Source: Sepiola atlantica
Lineage: Eukaryota; Mollusca; Cephalopoda; Sepiida; Sepiolidae
Assembly: GCA_963556195.1 (NCBI GenBank)
Contig: OY744532.1
Location: 79,507,234 to 79,571,233 of the forward strand
Direction: 5' to 3'
DNA length: 64,000 nt
Shown: piece after piece, positions 53,170 through 62,994 of the stretch
Position numbering within the stretch: the first letter of the stretch is position 1
Layout of the letters: each line of letters opens with the position of its first letter
The notes under the pieces: model-generated
The model's input: only the letters and a program-made list of their open reading frames with translations
Told to the model about the DNA's origin: nothing
Databases searched by the model: none
Made by a program: the position numbers and the translations under genes

Positions 53170-53175
<6 letters not shown>
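53035..53175 (-). mobile_element. tRNA-like/hammerhead composite repeat (family A), copy 3
   Basis: Near-identical direct copy of the 52703-52843 part, ending in the same CAAGTATTTTTCAAC block, where the rest of the tRNA-like head is replaced by a TA microsatellite. Confidence 0.72.
53064..53112 (-). ncRNA. Hammerhead relic, GAAA changed to AAAA (family A)
   Basis: Same layout as 52726-52777, but the core G12 is A, stem II has a mismatch and stem I is shortened by a deletion. Probably inactive. Confidence 0.7.
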
Positions 53176-53206
<31 letters not shown>

Positions 53207-53230
53207 GAGAGAGAGAGAGAGTGAGAGACA
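53174..53230. repeat. (TA)n(GA)n microsatellite
   Basis: TA then GAGAGA over about 55 bp. Confidence 0.95.
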
Positions 53231-53519
53231 AAGAAAAAAGGAAAAATCAAAATTGTTTTTACATTCATCAACGCTTAGTTTTGATGTCAAAATTTTCTCA
53301 ATATTACTGATTTAAATAAATACACCAAATCAATATTTAAAAATACATGGTGTGTCTATGTCCTGAAATAATGTAGTGGTCACTTTTTTCTAAAAAAAAC
53401 AACCGTCAGAATTCAAAAAAACGTGGCGCGTTTATGAAGTGTTATCAATTCTTGATGAATATATAAACAATATTTTGTTTTCCCTTTTTATTTCCTGTAG
53501 AATTAGACTTTTATTTCCA

Positions 53520-53524
<5 letters not shown>

Positions 53525-53562
<38 letters not shown>
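53525..53562. repeat. (TA)n microsatellite
   Basis: About 38 bp of TA. Confidence 0.95.
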
Positions 53563-53564
<2 letters not shown>

Positions 53565-53616
53565 CTTCTTTGTAAAATGGTAAGAAACATCCCAGCAGAG
53601 TGCTCGATTAATTAAG

Positions 53617-53619
<3 letters not shown>

Positions 53620-53698
<79 letters not shown>
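53620..53698. repeat. (TA)n microsatellite
   Basis: About 78 bp of TA. Confidence 0.97.
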
Positions 53699-53773
53699 TA
53701 GAAGAATAAATTCCCAGAACGGGTAAAATGAATAATCAGAACAGAACACTATTATTAAAATATCGATTTAATT

Positions 53774-54175
53774 ATACTAAACCTTATGTCTAGTATCCTA
53801 ATTCAATTTATTATCAACATCAATTACATGGTTTTAATTATAGATCATTTATGACATTGAAGGCTTAATCTTAAGAGATCTTGAGAAAAAAATGAAATTC
53901 AGGCAATCTTGCTTATTTACCGGCTAATGACTGCGGTAATCATATAAAGGAAATCTAAACTATATTCAAATGCGAATTTGTGCCCATATTATGACGTTAA
54001 ATTTTGTTGAAATACTCCATATTAACTCAAATTAGGGAATATATATTCATTGATGCCTACTATCATTTTGTTAATAAATGACAAGATTAAAGGTGTCTCC
54101 ATTTTGACGAACGGCTCATTTCCTCAATTTCTCTCCTTTTACTCCTGTACATGAAGCTAAATTAAACTTCATAGA
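53774..54175 (+). repeat. Diverged interspersed repeat shared with 27.52-27.90 kb
   Basis: Same order of blocks: ACTAAACCTTATG, CTTAAGAGATCTTGAG, AATCTTGCTTA, CTCCTTTTACTC. Class unknown. Confidence 0.55.
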
Positions 54176-55838
54176 GCGTATTTACCTATATAATATTAGC
54201 GTTAAGTGAAATCTCATGAAAATTTAATTCATTTCCTCTGTGCCAAAAACAAAAAAAAACTGTTTACAACGTGAACATTCAATATGCATTGCAAATCATT
54301 TAAAAACCATTCGGAAATGCAATTTATATTTATTTCTTCTTTTATCTTCAAATGTTTTCTATTAAATTGCAATTCATCTCGTTGCTTTTCGACTTCTTTT
54401 CTGCGTTCGTGTTTCAATTTTTACCTTCAAACAATGTCACGAATTCCATTTGATAAATCACTTTTTATAGTATTATTTTCATGTCATACAATCTTCTGCG
54501 ATTCATTTTCTTAAATTCAAATTCTCCTTGTCGTGTCTTTATGCAATGATCCTGTTTTAGCTATTTCAGTTTTCCGATAGATTACATTTCCGATAGATTA
54601 CATTGGGAAACATAATTTTGCTGAGATTGATTTGAGCTTTGTTTTGATTTTTACTACGTTGTCATCTCTCAATCCAAGGAATGTCTAAGTTTTTCTTTTC
54701 TAGTACAGCTGCTTTTTAATTAAAAGACACCTTCGATGATAAACATCTGCTTACTTACAAGTAAGTTAAATATACTGAAACGATTAAGAATCCAATTGTA
54801 TATATTGTATTACTTATTTCGAGATGAAAAAAAAAACTGCAACCTTGGTACGTTCAAATATAGGCCGCACTCGTCTGATCTATTTATACTTTTATTATCT
54901 TATATAGTCTTAATCATGATTTAGTATCTAAATGAAGCCGAAACTCCACTTATACTTCTATTACGTCTTTTGATTAATTAATAATCGAGATGTTGGATGC
55001 CTGTCTTAAGTTGGAACTATACTTCTACTGCTAGTAATTGTACTATTGTATATCTACTACTAATTGGTATTTGCTACTTGTATGCCTGAAATCGAAAGCA
55101 TACTATTAATTCTATTAATTGTACTACTGCGATGTTATTACTAACAGAGATTGTGTATATAACTGTTTGAAGCCGGAATGTGCTAGTACTTGTATTAATT
55201 GTACTATCCTTGAATGCTCATTGTAGTTTACTATAGTATTTCAGACTAATGTACTATCTTCAAATGCTCCATCTAGGGAGGGTAATGTAGTATATGTTCT
55301 GTGGTAATGATACCATCATCACAGATACCCATTGTAATGACTAACGAGAACAGACGTAACTTGGGAAAGCTTTATTCAGCACACAATGTCGGTACAGTAT
55401 TAGTGCTACTATTTAACGTGGTTAGTAGAAGCAGGAGAGTTCTCCAAAGGGGAGATAAGTCAAAGTTAGGAAAGTTACTCGTAATTATTCATTACACCCA
55501 TGTCTCCCTTTTTCTGAGATATATTGCAGTATTTGTTGTTTTGTCATAAAAACATTCTTCCATGCATTACTCTTTCTATTGGTAAAATACTGTAGCGTCT
55601 GTTCTATTGTCACGCGACCATATTTCCATGATTTACCCACTCCTTAGAACGCGTAGAGTATGTTCACAGGACATTCTCACACCCAGTAAGCTCTTACATT
55701 TGATATACTAGCAAATATTTGCGACCTGATAGAGCATATTTTTGCTAGTCTATCGTATATAATTCCCCGTAAACAATTGATCAAACAACTTTAGGATATG
55801 CGGGTAATTTCCGTGACTGCTCGGCCGCAGCGATTAGG
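54176..55838. other. No recognised feature
   Basis: 55000-55300 is rich in TACTA/TGTACTA words (decayed simple sequence). No genes identified. Confidence 0.4.
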
Positions 55839-56574
55839 CAGGTCGCAGAAGCGCCCGAAAGTTGTCGAATGAAAAACGAGGCTGTATAAACAAAACTGGA
55901 GAAAAAAACTTACGGTGAACCACAGCGAAAACGTCGTGGACCCGACAACGGGTGCCTGCACCAACCACGTAGAGAGGATGTGGAAGGAAGCGAAGCAGAG
56001 AAACAAAAAGGAGTGCTGGACGAGCAGGGCACTCGTAGACAGCTATCTGCGGGAATTTATGTGTCGTCAGAAATTTAGAAACGACCCCTTCGACGCCATA
56101 TTGTCGCAGATAGCAGAACTCTATCCCGTCGTTGACCATCCTTCTGCACCTCCTTCCACATCCTTGACGAACCCCTCCTCCTCTTCTGCCTGTCTTTCGC
56201 TAAGCCCCCCCCCCCCAAAAAAAGCGCCAGCAACAACAGCAGAATACCCTGAACCTCTCCGGGAAAAATTTCAGAATCCCCCCCCCCTAAAAAATCTATG
56301 ACAAAAAAGACTTGCCTAATTGAAAAAAAAAGTTTAAAAAAATGGTTCAAAAATTAAAAAAAAAAGTTTTTTTATTTCAGCTACGGGTTTGTTCATTTCT
56401 TTCTTTTTTTTTTTTTTAAATATATGCATTTCTTTCTTTCCGTATTCATCGTCTTATATTGTCGTCTGCCAACCTTCCATTTTTGCACGCTTTTCAGTTT
56501 TGTTTATACAGCATCGTTTTCGTCTTGCCAGTCTTGTTTTCGATTCGGCAGCTCTCGGACGCTTCCGCGACCTG
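55839..56574 (+). mobile_element. Merlin/ISXO2-like DNA transposon, internally deleted, 736 bp
   Basis: The left end CAGGTCGCAGAAGCGCCCGA and the right end read on the other strand CAGGTCGCGGAAGCGTCCGA are terminal inverted repeats. They continue through GCTGTATAAACAAAACTG (the right copy has extra bases). Inside is the C-terminal part of an ISXO2/IS1016-type DDE transposase. The flanks share ATTAGG on both sides, which may be part of an 8-9-bp target duplication, but I could not fix it. Confidence 0.8.
55900..56301 (+). pseudogene. ISXO2-like (Merlin) transposase C-terminal fragment
   Basis: Frame (L)RVNHSENVVDPTTGACTNHV then ERMWKEAKQRNKK, TSRALVDSYLREFMCRQKF, RNDPFDAILSQIAELYPV. VNHSE..VDP.TGA.TN..E..W is the block around the third catalytic acid of the ISXO2-like DDE domain; here the Glu is in HVERMW. 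Family enzymes are about 300 residues, so the first two catalytic Asp are missing. The frame then runs into low-complexity Ser/Pro codons. Non-functional, but the catalytic block is well preserved, suggesting a relatively young deletion derivative. Confidence 0.85.
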
Positions 56575-57690
56575 CGTAAATTAGGCGCATAGCCTGGAGT
56601 AGTACCACAAGTTGATATGTTATATATAGTGAACAAGGATGCTCATGGATTTGAACTCAACTCAGCCACATTCATAGTATTGATTGCCATAAAAAATCTT
56701 ATAAACATTCATAAGTTAAAATATAAATTATAACAAAGTCGATTCTACACTTTTGACCAGACCATTTGTATTTATAGCATCATCGTGTAACAAGATTACT
56801 TCGGATAATAAATACGAATTATAATCTAGATGAAAACGAGATGTCTATCAGGAGTGTAAGTGTAAAGAATACGACTATGATTGTTGTGATAATTTAAAAC
56901 ATGAGATACAAATTAAAATATAAACATTTTTAGGGTTAGCCGCCTAAAGAAATCTGTTAAAAACAATTCTCACCGATCCAGAGAGAATTGTGTAAATGAA
57001 CAGAAAACGACTTACCATAGAAGTAGGCGGACGTTCCGCATTTTTCTCTGTCAAGCAAGAACTGAGTAGTTGACTGCATCTGAAAAGTCGACATTCTTCC
57101 AATGAATTATTAGCTATGCAAAGACTTTTCTTGTTTTTATTCTTCAGTTTGTGGCCAGAATTTTTAAATATACTTCAACTTCAGTTACTTTGTCTTTTTT
57201 CTTCTCGGTCAGTGAATGATAATTTTTTCTAAACTACAGCAATGTCTGTGTTTTACTACTTTCCCTCTATTTAATTATTTGTCAATTTTAGAAGAAATCC
57301 TTCTAGTCTGCGGTACTTTTTCACTAGGAGATGCATTTTACAAAACATTAAACATTACAATGGTATAACTCCCCCTAGTGGAGAGGCAACGAAATAACAA
57401 CAACATAGTCAATGGTAAAAGTGCAAATTAGTTTACAGCAGAAAAATCGTAAACAAAATAACAACAACAATTCCGTAAATCAAGTGCCATATATTTAAAT
57501 CAAAGCCAGAGTAAGACAAAAGGTCGATTTTCAATGTTGGTAAATTCAATCTCCCATCAAAATGGACACAACGGATTGAAATAAAAATTGCCTCAATCTA
57601 GAAGTATTTTTTCTTTACTGACCTTGAAAACCTTCACGCATATTCTTGGATCATATTCACTTTTGGGGTGGGAGTAGTGTCTTTTATTTA
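56575..57690. other. No recognised feature
   Basis: Unidentified DNA. Confidence 0.4.
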
Positions 57691-57913
57691 GACGAATAAA
57701 CCGCTATTTACAATCGTAGAGGAGGGCAGTCACCCACAACATAGAGAAATCTTTTTTGTTTGATTCAAAACATGGATTTAACCATATTTTAATCACCTAA
57801 ACTAATTACAGGGTTCTTTTCGAATTCTTTCTTACGAATTAATGCTTTAATACATATTTTGAAAATTTAATTTATATCTATCCCGGGCAACGCCGAGGCA
57901 AGGGTCCTGCTAG
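57690..57913 (+). mobile_element. Helitron-like end segment, copy 1
   Basis: About 220 bp ending CCCGGGCAACGCCGAGGCAA then GGGTCCTGCTAG followed by T, the hairpin plus CTAG of Helitron 3' ends. Its body (CAATCGTAGAGGAGGG, CAACATAGAGAAATC, ATTACAGGGTT) is repeated next to it. Confidence 0.65.
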
Positions 57914-57919
57914 TTCTTA

Positions 57920-58145
57920 ATAAAACAGATTGGCAAAAGAAACTTTACAATCGTATGGGGAGGGGAGTCACCCAAAACATAGAGAAATCTATTTTGTTTT
58001 ATTCAAAACATCAATAAATCCTATAAAGCACCTAAATTACAGGGTTGTTTTCAAATCCTTTTTGACGAATTAATACTCTAATTCTTACATTTTTAAAATT
58101 TAATTTATATCTATTCCGGGCAACGCCGGGCACATGTCTTGCTAT
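57920..58145 (+). mobile_element. Helitron-like end segment, copy 2
   Basis: Direct tandem copy of 57690-57913 with about 80% identity by eye. It ends TTCCGGGCAACGCCGGGCAC then TCTTGCTAT, so CTAG has mutated to CTAT. Confidence 0.65.
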
Positions 58146-58555
58146 TTTTTATAGAATATATTAGGTATTTTATATGTGATATAAATATATAACATATAAA
58201 GTGATCTCATCCAATTACCAATGCCAGACCCAAATAACAATCCTTCTGACATATTGATACTCGTTTCGAATAAGCTTTATTTTCATTTATCCTTCAACTT
58301 CCTTAATGCAACAAATTCTGCTTCGATTCAATTATTTTTTCCGGAAATACTCACTTTGACCAAGAAACTTTTTATAGAGAAGACATTTTTTGTTACTCAG
58401 CGAAACATGTTAAAGGGAATTATCGTTTTCAATTATAAAGTTAGTTTAAAACATACAGTTAAAAATGACATTAGGAAACGCTGGTTCGGAAAAATTCAAT
58501 TTGTTTCTTTTCTCTTCTAAATTACGTCTACATTTTAAGATGAAATTAAAACACT

Positions 58556-58558
<3 letters not shown>
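58146..58558. other. No recognised feature
   Basis: A 99-codon plus-strand frame (58221-58520) has no motif I recognise. Confidence 0.35.

Positions 58559-58559
<1 letters not shown>

Positions 58560-58600
<41 letters not shown>
58560..58600. repeat. (TA)n microsatellite at outer edge of PLE palindrome
   Basis: About 40 bp of TA. Confidence 0.95.
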
Positions 58601-58604
<4 letters not shown>

Positions 58605-58743
58605 GATGAAGTGCAGTATAAGTGCCGTTCCAACGAGAGAAAAGTATATATGTAAAGGAGTAAGGCTACCAACATCTGTAAAAAGTTTTATTCGACATTT
58701 ATTTATTATTTTGTTATTTAATAATTTAATAATTTTATATAAC

Positions 58744-58782
58744 GCGTTTCAAGCGTGGTGCGTTCTCGTCAGATACGTAACT
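58744..58782 (-). ncRNA. Hammerhead relic in left arm of PLE palindrome
   Basis: Minus strand CTGACGA, degraded stem II, GAAA, CGCGTT. Core present, stem II partly mispaired. Confidence 0.55.
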
Positions 58783-58880
58783 CCATTTGGATAAATGTCT
58801 TTCGATTTGAAAGAGTGTTGTCTCATTGTTTCATGAAACAATACTCTTTCAAATCGAAAGACATTTATTCAAATGGATTT

Positions 58881-58927
58881 ACATATCTGATGAAAGCGGA
58901 CCACCGCTTTAAACGCGTTATATAAAA
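58881..58927 (+). ncRNA. Hammerhead relic in right arm of PLE palindrome
   Basis: Plus strand CTGATGA, perfect stem II AAGCGG/CCGCTT, but TAAA replaces GAAA. Stem I ATAT/ATAT present. Probably inactive. Confidence 0.6.
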
Positions 58928-59013
58928 TTATAAAATTATAAAATGATAAAATAACAAAATAATAAATAAATTTTGAAAAAACCTTTTACGAATGTTTGTA
59001 GCCTTACTCCTTT

Positions 59014-59019
<6 letters not shown>

Positions 59020-59084
<65 letters not shown>
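59020..59084. repeat. (CA)n(TA)n microsatellite
   Basis: About 64 bp joining the PLE palindrome to a family A hammerhead unit. Confidence 0.97.
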
Positions 59085-59085
<1 letters not shown>

Positions 59086-59332
59086 CGTATAGACGTAGAA
59101 TGCCTATACGTCCCGCCGCTTTAAATGTGTTTAAATTATCATTGTTTATAAGCTATTCAGAATTGGCCGATCGGTTAGCGACGTTGGATTTGGGTTGAAA
59201 AATACTTGTAATCCAGGGTTTCGAATCGTGTGACCGGCAGTCAATAGTCGTACTTCTATGCTGATGAGTCTCGATTGAAAAGAGACGAAACGTATACGTC
59301 CATAGATATAAACAATAACGAATATATATATA

Positions 59333-59340
<8 letters not shown>
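59085..59340 (+). mobile_element. tRNA-like/hammerhead composite repeat (family A), fullest copy
   Basis: Plus strand order: CCGCTTTAAATGTGTTTAAA lead, tRNA-like head at about 59164-59239 (A-box region CGGTTAGCGACGTTGG, B-box GGGTTTCGAATC), GTGACCGGCAGTC, intact hammerhead (59255-59306), AACAATAACGAA and a TA tail. No coding capacity. The layout implies a Pol III transcript that cleaves itself next to its 3' side. Copies at 52.7, 53.0 and (relic) 2.8 kb support it as a family. Confidence 0.75.
59255..59306 (+). ncRNA. Hammerhead ribozyme, complete core (family A)
   Basis: Plus strand: TCTATG (59255-59260), CTGATGA (59261-59267), GTCTC/GAGAC stem II, GAAA (59287-59290), CGTATACG (59291-59298), UC (59299-59300), CATAGA (59301-59306). 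Everything needed for type-I hammerhead cleavage is present. Stem III is a loop-less palindrome, so cleavage is expected mainly in dimers or multimers. Confidence 0.88.

Positions 59341-59379
<39 letters not shown>
59322..59379. repeat. (TA)n microsatellite, tail of family A unit
   Basis: About 58 bp of TA with one TTTA interruption. Confidence 0.95.
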
Positions 59380-59381
<2 letters not shown>

Positions 59382-59550
59382 CTAATTCACCCTACTTTTT
59401 GTTTGTTGCTGACATGGAAATCTGCAGATCATTTTGAACACTTTACACCACATTCGGTTTGATATCCATTTCTTCGTAAACAACCGTAAATCGCACATAA
59501 TTTTTTTTTGGTACTGAAGAAGTAAAACCGTTTTTAAAAATATTCTTCTT

Positions 59551-59738
59551 CTATCCATACTTTGTATTATTTGAATCATTCGCACAACTGATCTCATCTT
59601 TTAGGTTATTCTATCCATACTTTGTTTGTATTATTTGAATCATTCGCACAACTGATCTAATCTTTTAGGTTATTCTATCCATACTTTGTTTGTATTATTT
59701 GAATCATTCGCATAACTGATCTAATCTTTTAGGTTATT
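59551..59738. repeat. 60-64-bp tandem repeat, three copies
   Basis: Unit CTATCCATACTTTGTTTGTA, TTATTTGAATCATTCGCACA, ACTGATCTAATCTTTTAGGT; starts at 59551, 59611 and 59675. Confidence 0.95.
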
Positions 59739-59792
59739 CTCACAACATTTCGACCGATGTAAACTCCGACCTTCTCCAGGTTCGTCTAGTCA
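59736..59792 (-). repeat. Relic of the 38.16 kb hammerhead-like repeat
   Basis: Minus strand CTGGAGAAGGTCGGAGTTTA, then TCGAAATGTTGTGAGAATAA, parallel to CTGAAGAAGGTCGGAGG and CCGAAACGTTATAAGAATAA at 38.16 kb. Core mutated. Confidence 0.5.
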
Positions 59793-59799
59793 AATTCGA

Positions 59800-59950
59800 T
59801 ATCAAAATTACAATTACGAATTACTTAAGACAACTACCCGGTCATGGCTGACTGAACTAGAAAAAACTACCCCTGTTTATTGAATACAGGGGTCCGTTCA
59901 AAATTCTAGACAGATTTCAGAGTTCGGAGTAAAGATTGTCGACCCGAAAC
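59800..59950 (+). repeat. Interspersed repeat, second copy of the 20.4 kb family
   Basis: AATTACTTAAGACAACT, GGTCATGGCTGACTGAAC and CGTTCAAAATTCTAGACAG match 20415-20525 in order. It leads straight into a CR1-like fragment. Confidence 0.6.
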
Positions 59951-59959
59951 GACACACGT

Positions 59960-60330
59960 GCAGTAGGACCGTGTGTCTTACCCAAGACCTGAAATGGAGA
60001 CTTACATCAAATCCATTGCTAAGGCCGCTGGGAAAATTGTTGGATCATTCTGTCGGTCCATGAAAGTACTTCACTCCTGACGCAATCCCCTTTCTTGTGT
60101 AAGATCCAGATTCGACGTATCTTGGTACGTTCCGCTCGGCGCATTCGTTCTTGCTTTGACAAGGTACACAACTGACTTGTCAATCGATTGGGGAATAATT
60201 TCCTCTCTTCTCTTCACTGCTCTTCTCTTCTTAGCAGCTCCTTTCGCACAAAAGATATGTTGCTAGCCTCTCTTTACTGTAACGATATGTTGGAAAAATC
60301 ATATATAAAAGAGAACAGTTACAGCCGTTG
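59960..60330 (+). pseudogene. CR1-like LINE RT fragment
   Basis: Frame ETYIKSIAKAAGKIVGSFCR with SMK, then a CKIQIR block and, after shifts, MLLASLYCND. Same protein region as 35.6 kb (SYIQSVTK...QFYRSR) and 45.5 kb (NVAEKLIGSFYSSR). Stops throughout. Confidence 0.7.
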
Positions 60331-60715
60331 TAAATGATGTCAAAGCACTAGAAAATGACGTTATGCTCTAAGGTAACAAATGAGATCTATCGAACAGTCT
60401 AACAGTTTTACCCTTCCCTTCATTTGAAAATTCATCAAAATCCAGGAAATAAACCAATTCTCATGAAGGTATCGGTATTTATTAATTAACAATCACGAAA
60501 TATGATTCAGCTATTACTTTATTAGAAATCTTAATGCAAACGTATTATTATGTGTAATTTGCGTAGGCTAGACAGTAAACATTACATTAATAGTTAACAA
60601 TAAAATAGTGTTATCATAAATCTTTTACTTTTTAAAACATGAAAATCTTTGTTGGAAATATAATTTGTCTGATTTAATATTCATTTTGAAATTAAGTTCA
60701 TATTTTTCAGATTAT
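60331..60715. other. No recognised feature
   Basis: AT-rich, unidentified. Confidence 0.4.
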
Positions 60716-61960
60716 TAATTAATGTTTATGATAAACTGGTTTACATCGAATAAAAAGACTAGTATCAGTTGTTATTATAAACTGGTCTTCATCGAATAAA
60801 AAGACTAGTATCAGTTGTTATGATAAACCGGTCTTCATCGAATAAAAAGACTAGTATCACTTGTGATGATAAACTGGTCTTCATCGAATAAAAAGACTAG
60901 TATCAGTTGTTATGATAAACTGGTCTTCATCGAATAAAAAGACTAGTATCAGTTGTTATTATAAACTGGTCTTCATCGAATGAAAAGAGTAGTATCAGTT
61001 GTTATAATAAACTAGTCTTCATCGAATGAAAAGACTAGTATCAGTTGTTATGATAAACTAGTCTTCATCGAATAAAAAGACTAGTATCAGTTGTTATGAT
61101 AAACTGGTCTTCATCGAATGAAAAGACTAGTATCAGTTGTTATAATAAACTGGTCTTCATCGAATAAAAAGACTAGTATCACTTGTTATGATAAACTGGT
61201 CTTCATCGAATAAAAAGACTAGTATCAGTTGTTATTATAAACTGGTCTTCATCGAATAAAAAGACTAGTATCACTTGTGATGATAAACTGGTCTTCATCG
61301 AATGAAAAGACTAGTATCAGTTGTTATGATAAACTGGTCTTCATCGAATAAAAAGACTAGTATCAGTTGTTATAATAAACTAGTCTTCATCGAATGAAAA
61401 GACTAGTATCAGTTGTTATAATAAACTAGTCTTCATCGAATAAAAAGACTAGTATCACTTGTTATGATAAACTGGTCTTCATCGAATAAAAAAACTATTA
61501 TCAGTTGTTATGATAAACTGGTCTTCATCGAATAAAAAGACTAGTATCACTTGTGATGATAAACTGGTCTTCATCGAATGAAAAGACTAGTATCAGTTGT
61601 TATGATAAACTGGTCTTCATCGAATAAAAAGACTAGTATCAGTTGTTATTATAAACTGGTCTTCATCGAATAAAAAGACTAGTATCAGTTGTTATGATAA
61701 ACTGGTCTTCATCGAATGAAACGACTAGTATCAGTTGTTATGATAAACTGGTGTTCATCGAATGAAAAGACTAGTATCAGTTGTTATAACAAACTAGTCT
61801 TCATCGAATAAAAAGACTAGTATCAGTTGTTATGATAAACTGGTCTTCATCGAATAAAAAGACTAGTATCACTTGTTATAATAAACTGGTCTTCATCGAA
61901 TAAAAAGACTAGTATCAGTTGTTATGATAGACCGGTCTATATCGAATGCAAATACTAGTA
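60716..61960. repeat. 46-bp satellite, about 27 copies, hairpin-forming
   Basis: Unit TGATAAACTGGTCTTCATCG, AATAAAAAGACTAGTATCAG, TTGTTA, period 46 (for example 60785 and 60831). Each unit holds an inverted repeat ACTGGTCTT/AAGACTAGT around an 11-12-nt loop. Variants (CAGTTGTTAT/CACTTGTGAT, AATAAAAAG/AATGAAAAG, ATAAACTGG/ATAAACTAG) are mixed in short blocks. The edges are more diverged. Confidence 0.97.
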
Positions 61961-62076
61961 TCAGTTATGCTGTATGAGAATATCTCTTGGTTTATAAATA
62001 CAAGAAGTAGACACCTCCTTATTCTAAGGCAGTTTTATCCATTACATGAATATTTCATTATCATTAGTTTTAGCGT

Positions 62077-62490
62077 AATAATTTCATAAGAGTTTTCTCA
62101 TTTCCGAAAATAATATATGGTGTTTCTTTTTTACTTAAAAGTAAATCAAACATGAAAAGTTAATAAAACATAAAATATTACGAATTCAGAAAAGTAACAC
62201 AAATCAATAATTCAAAATATGTAATTAATTAAACATTTATTGAAATAAATTACAATGTGTGTTTCTTTGTTTTGTTTTTGAATAATTTCATAAGAGTTTC
62301 TCTCATTTCCGAGAAAAATAGATAATGATACTTTTTTACTTAACAGTAAATCAAACAGGAAAAGTAAATCAAACATAACAAAATACGAATTCAGTAAAAT
62401 AACACAACATCAATAATACAAAATAATTAATTAATAGAACACTTATTGAAATGAATTAAAATCTGTGGTTTTTGTTTCGTTTTTTTTTAA
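62077..62490. repeat. About 205-bp tandem duplication, two copies
   Basis: 62077-62280 and 62281-62490 share AATAATTTCATAAGAG, CTCATTTCCGA, AGTAAATCAAACA, ACGAATTCAG and TTATTGAAAT in order, about 80% identical by eye. Confidence 0.85.
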
Positions 62491-62673
62491 CACATTTTGA
62501 ATTCTATTATTAATTAGTCTAAAATTGTGTTTTTTATCCCGAAATAAAATTTTAATTTATCTTTTTAAGACTTAAAATTTGTAACTTTAATACAAATGCC
62601 TTAATCGTGTGAGACCCTATTGTAATTTTCTTATTTTCTTTCGTGTTTGATAACTATAACAAAGAAAATTTAA

Positions 62674-62994
62674 ATGAGTGAGGCACACATTGTGCGCTCC
62701 CTGCACACTACAGGAGTGTGGCGTGGGGTGAATAGTCTGAAAATGGCCTAATGAGTATATCTTCCCCCACCATGGGTCTTGTCATAGTATCTGTGTTTCT
62801 GAAATAAAAAGATTTTGAAGCCAAATACAGTCCAGTCTTCTCTTGTGCAACGTGTGTAAATTAACAGCTCAACACTACCCAACATTACAGCCAATCCGAC
62901 GAACGGCCGAATAATCAACACAGCACGGAGAAATTAACCATCACAGCCGTCTTGAGTATTGACGGGAACAGATGAATAGGTATGTCACATACAC
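62674..62994 (+). mobile_element. Candidate LTR with downstream primer-binding-like site
   Basis: TGAGTGAGGCACACATTGTG start and a CACATACA end give TG...CA. An AATAAA at about 62802 and a following GTGTGTAAATT block look like a polyadenylation region. Just outside is TTTTGGTGGCAGTG, a TGG-type primer-binding-like site. No second LTR or gag was identified in the window. Confidence 0.35.

Larger units (their letters stand above)
58604..59020. mobile_element. Palindromic PLE derivative: two terminal arms head to head
   Basis: Left arm: GGAGTAAGGCTACCAACATC, AACGCGTTTCAAGCG, then CTTTCGATTTGAAAGAGTG. Right arm is its mirror: CACTCTTTC-like block, AAATCGAAAGACATTTATTC, AACGCGTTATATAAAATT, GTAGCCTTACTCC. 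The centre is TGTTTCATGAAACA (58827-58840). This equals the two inverted arms of the 5.08-6.66 kb PLE with nothing between them. The CCAACGAGAGAAAAG block outside the left arm also matches the outer flank of that PLE. Confidence 0.85.
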
